Of a stretch of DNA of 64,000 bases, positions 62,076-64,000 are shown in pieces. The notes under the pieces were generated by a model, which searched no databases, had not been told where the DNA came from, and saw only the letters and a program-made list of their open reading frames with translations. The DNA comes from Modestobacter sp. VKM Ac-2984 (GTDB taxonomy: Bacteria > Actinomycetota > Actinomycetes > Mycobacteriales > Geodermatophilaceae): assembly GCF_026967985.1 (NCBI RefSeq), contig NZ_JAPVBJ010000001.1, positions 675,493 through 739,492 on the forward strand. Direction: 5' to 3'. The position numbers and the translations under genes are program-made. The number at the start of each line of letters is the position of its first letter. Positions within the stretch are counted from its first letter, which is position 1.

Positions 62076-63293
62076 GTGCCCCGCGCGCTGCTCGCCCTGT
62101 CCATCGGTGCCTTCGGCATCGGCACCTCCGAGTTCGTGATCATGGGCATGCTCCCCCAGGTGGCCGACGACTTCTCCGTCTCGGTCGCCGCGGTCGGGAT
62201 CCTGATCAGCGCCTACGCCCTCGGGGTCGTCATCGGGGCACCGACGCTGACCGCGCTGGGCGTGCGGTTCACCCCGCGGCAGACGCTCATCGGGCTGATG
62301 GTGGTCTTCACCGTCGGCAACACCCTCTCCGCGGTCGCCCCGACCTACGAGACGCTGATGGCCGCCCGGGTGGTCACCGCGCTGGCGCACGGCTCGTTCT
62401 TCGGGGTCGGGGCCGTCGCGGCCCGGGGGCTGGTGGCCAAGGAGAAGGGCACCCAGGCGATCTCGCTGATGTTCGTCGGGCTGACCCTGGCCAACGTCAT
62501 CGGCGTCCCCATCGGGACGTTCGTCGCCCAGCAGCTCAGCTGGCGGCTGGTGTTCGGCGGTACTGCGGCGATCGGGCTGCTCACCATCGCCGGGCTGCTC
62601 GCCTGGATGCCACGGGTGGCCGCCGCACCCACCGACCTCCGGCAGGAGCTGGGCGCCTTCCGCCGGCGCCAGGTCTGGCTGACCCTCGGTGTGACCACCA
62701 TCGGCTTCGCCGCGCTGTTCTCGGTCTACAGCTACGTGAGCCCGATCCTCACCGACCTCGCCGGGATGCCCGAGAGCCGGGTCACCATCGTGCTCGCGCT
62801 CTTCGGGCTGGGCACCACCGTGGGCACCCTGCTCGGTGGCCGGCTGGGCGACCGGTACGGCTTCGCCTTCGTCACCGTCGGGCTGCTGGCCACCGCCGCG
62901 CTCCTCGTCGTGTTCACCGTCGTGGTGGTGAACCAGGTCGCCGCCGTCGTCCTGCTCGTGCTGTTCGGCGCGATCACCTTCTCCGGCGGGCCGGTGGTGC
63001 AGAACCGGGCGATCGAGGCGGCCCGGGTCCAGGGCGGCAGCATGGTGTCGGCAGCCAACCAGGGCGCGTTCAACGCGGCCAACGCCCTGGGCGCAGCCCT
63101 GGGCGCGGCCACCCTCACCGCCGGCTGGGGCTACCGCGCGCCGATGTGGGTGGGGGCGGTGCTGGCGCTGCTGGGCGCGGGTCTGTCGGTGATCGCACTG
63201 CGCAGCCAGCGGGCCGAGACGGCCCGCGACGCCGCAGCCGGGACGACGGCCACACCCACGATGGAGACCCCTCTCCCGGTCCGCGCCGCCTGA
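62076..63293 (+). CDS. MFS exporter of the AraJ/YdhP type
   Basis: 405 residues, 12 membrane segments. The N-terminal signature GIGTSEFVIMGMLPQVADDF is typical of the AraJ/YdhP/PbuE group of drug or purine exporters. The A-motif region is GARFTPRQ-like (GVRFTPRQTLIG) and the second half contains GGRLGDRYGFAFV. The substrate is unknown. GTG start with TGAGGAGC 8 nt upstream. It is followed by an aldo/keto reductase gene 38 bp later, possibly co-transcribed. Confidence 0.88.
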   Translation: MPRALLALSIGAFGIGTSEFVIMGMLPQVADDFSVSVAAVGILISAYALGVVIGAPTLTALGVRFTPRQTLIGLMVVFTVGNTLSAVAPTYETLMAARVVTALAHGSFFGVGAVAARGLVAKEKGTQAISLMFVGLTLANVIGVPIGTFVAQQLSWRLVFGGTAAIGLLTIAGLLAWMPRVAAAPTDLRQELGAFRRRQVWLTLGVTTIGFAALFSVYSYVSPILTDLAGMPESRVTIVLALFGLGTTVGTLLGGRLGDRYGFAFVTVGLLATAALLVVFTVVVVNQVAAVVLLVLFGAITFSGGPVVQNRAIEAARVQGGSMVSAANQGAFNAANALGAALGAATLTAGWGYRAPMWVGAVLALLGAGLSVIALRSQRAETARDAAAGTTATPTMETPLPVRAA

Positions 63294-63331
63294 CGGTGTG
63301 CACGCCCGCCGCCCGCGGGTAGGCACCGCCC

Positions 63332-64000
63332 ATGACGACGACAGCCGAGAAGTCCGGTCAGTTCGCCCTCGGTGACCGCACGGTGCACCGCATCGGCTAC
63401 GGCGCCATGCAGCTCGCCGGCCCGCACGTCATGGGCCCACCCGCCGACCGGGACGCCGCCGTGGCGGTGCTGCGCCGCGCGGTGGAGCTGGGCGTCGACC
63501 ACATCGACACCAGTGACTACTACGGCCCACACGTGACCAACGAGATCATCCGCGAGGCGCTGCACCCCTATCCGGAGCAGCTCACGATCGTCACCAAGGT
63601 CGGTGCCCGGCGGACGCCGGAGGGCGACTGGCCCGAGGCGCTGGGCGCCGACGAGCTGCGCCAGGCGGTGCGCGACAACCTCGACCACCTGGGGCTCGAC
63701 GTCCTGGACGTGGTGAACCTGCGGATGCCCGGGTTCGCCGAGCCGGTGCAGCGCTCGCTGGCCGAGCCGATGGAGGTCCTCGCCCAGCTCCAGCAGGACG
63801 GGTTGGTCCGGCACATCGGGGTCAGCAACGTGACGCCGCAGATGCTGGCCGAGGCCCGCGGCATCGCCCCGGTGGTCTGCGTGCAGAACCACTACAACCT
63901 GGTGCACCGGGCCGACGACCCGCTGGTCGACGCCCTGGCCCGGGACGGCGTCGCCTACGTCCCGTTCTTCCCCCTGGGCGGCTTCAGCCCGATCCAGTCG
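63332..64000 (+). CDS. Aldo/keto reductase, N-terminal 223 residues (runs off the window)
   Basis: The open frame continues past the window end. VHRIGYGAMQLAGPHVMGPP is followed by LGVDHIDTSDYYGPHVTNEI (Asp and Tyr of the catalytic set), IVTKVGARRTPE (Lys) and DVVNLRMPG. His is missing in the position where the 27165 paralogue has QLH. That His-to-Asn/Leu difference is seen in some members. ATG at 63332 with TAGGCA ending 6 nt upstream. It resembles the aldo/keto reductase at 27165. Confidence 0.9.
   Translation, partial: MTTTAEKSGQFALGDRTVHRIGYGAMQLAGPHVMGPPADRDAAVAVLRRAVELGVDHIDTSDYYGPHVTNEIIREALHPYPEQLTIVTKVGARRTPEGDWPEALGADELRQAVRDNLDHLGLDVLDVVNLRMPGFAEPVQRSLAEPMEVLAQLQQDGLVRHIGVSNVTPQMLAEARGIAPVVCVQNHYNLVHRADDPLVDALARDGVAYVPFFPLGGFSPIQS

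Noticed and set aside
63296-63322. Sigma-B-type promoter before the last aldo/keto reductase
   Set aside because: GGGTAG is present but the -35 reads GTGT and the TAGGCA hexamer fits a leaderless promoter better.

Overview
The window is chromosomal DNA of a very high-GC actinobacterium. The third codon position is almost always G or C, GTG starts are common, and genes are often joined by ATGA or GTGA stop/start overlaps. Several features point towards Geodermatophilales (Blastococcus, Modestobacter, Geodermatophilus): a bacteriophytochrome with a PP2C output, many partner-switching regulators, sigma-B type promoters, an ice-binding-like surface protein beside a class F sortase, and a block in the order pncB-clpS-DUF2017-mec-cysO-cysM-murI-MBL that resembles the Mycobacterium Rv1330c-Rv1341 region. 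The taxonomic placement is inference. I see no insertion sequence, prophage or CRISPR array.

Layout. 1-1.4 kb: proline catabolism (pruA, cut by the window edge, and proline dehydrogenase). 1.6-5.3 kb: a PucR regulator, a 57-residue ORF and a phytochrome-phosphatase, all overlapping. 5.4-7.1 kb: class F sortase and ice-binding-like protein. 7.2-10.1 kb: a coupled monooxygenase, methyltransferase and methylenetetrahydrofolate-reductase-like set. 10.2-15.1 kb: a MEDS/ATPase anti-sigma-type protein, idi, a GGDEF-EAL-PAS protein and a DUF2267 protein. 15.1-21.2 kb: an operon of a PoxB-like TPP enzyme, an FAD/Fe-S oxidoreductase and an enolase-superfamily protein. 21.3-25.8 kb: stress-type small proteins, a hydrolase, a PAS-PP2C phosphatase and an epimerase. 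25.9-31.9 kb: acyl-CoA dehydrogenase, aldo/keto reductase, MFS exporter, phosphatase, EAL protein and TetR. 31.9-34.8 kb: copper efflux (copA, copZ, csoR). 34.8-38.0 kb: small conserved proteins, tRNA-Leu and a channel-like protein. 38.2-40.8 kb: a MshEN-glycosyltransferase and a membrane partner. 40.8-57 kb: housekeeping (rdgB, rph, bcp, gnd, murI, cysM-cysO-mec, clpS, pncB, pncA, serB, ctaD). 57-64 kb: rRNA methyltransferase, phosphoesterase, zinc-type CDF exporter, M23 peptidase, alcohol dehydrogenase, MFS and aldo/keto reductase.

How the genes may work together. Three proteins carry partner-switching parts: phytochrome-PP2C, MEDS-ATPase and PAS-PP2C. Sigma-B-like promoters (GTTT, 14-16 bp, GGGTA or GGCTAC) lie in front of the PoxB operon, a 76-residue protein and glsB. 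Light, redox or chemical cues could therefore converge on a general stress sigma factor that is not encoded here. Cyclic di-GMP enzymes (GGDEF-EAL and EAL) and a glycosyltransferase with a predicted c-di-GMP-binding MshEN domain suggest control of an exopolysaccharide. Many genes have a -10-like hexamer 6-8 nt before the start codon and so appear leaderless.
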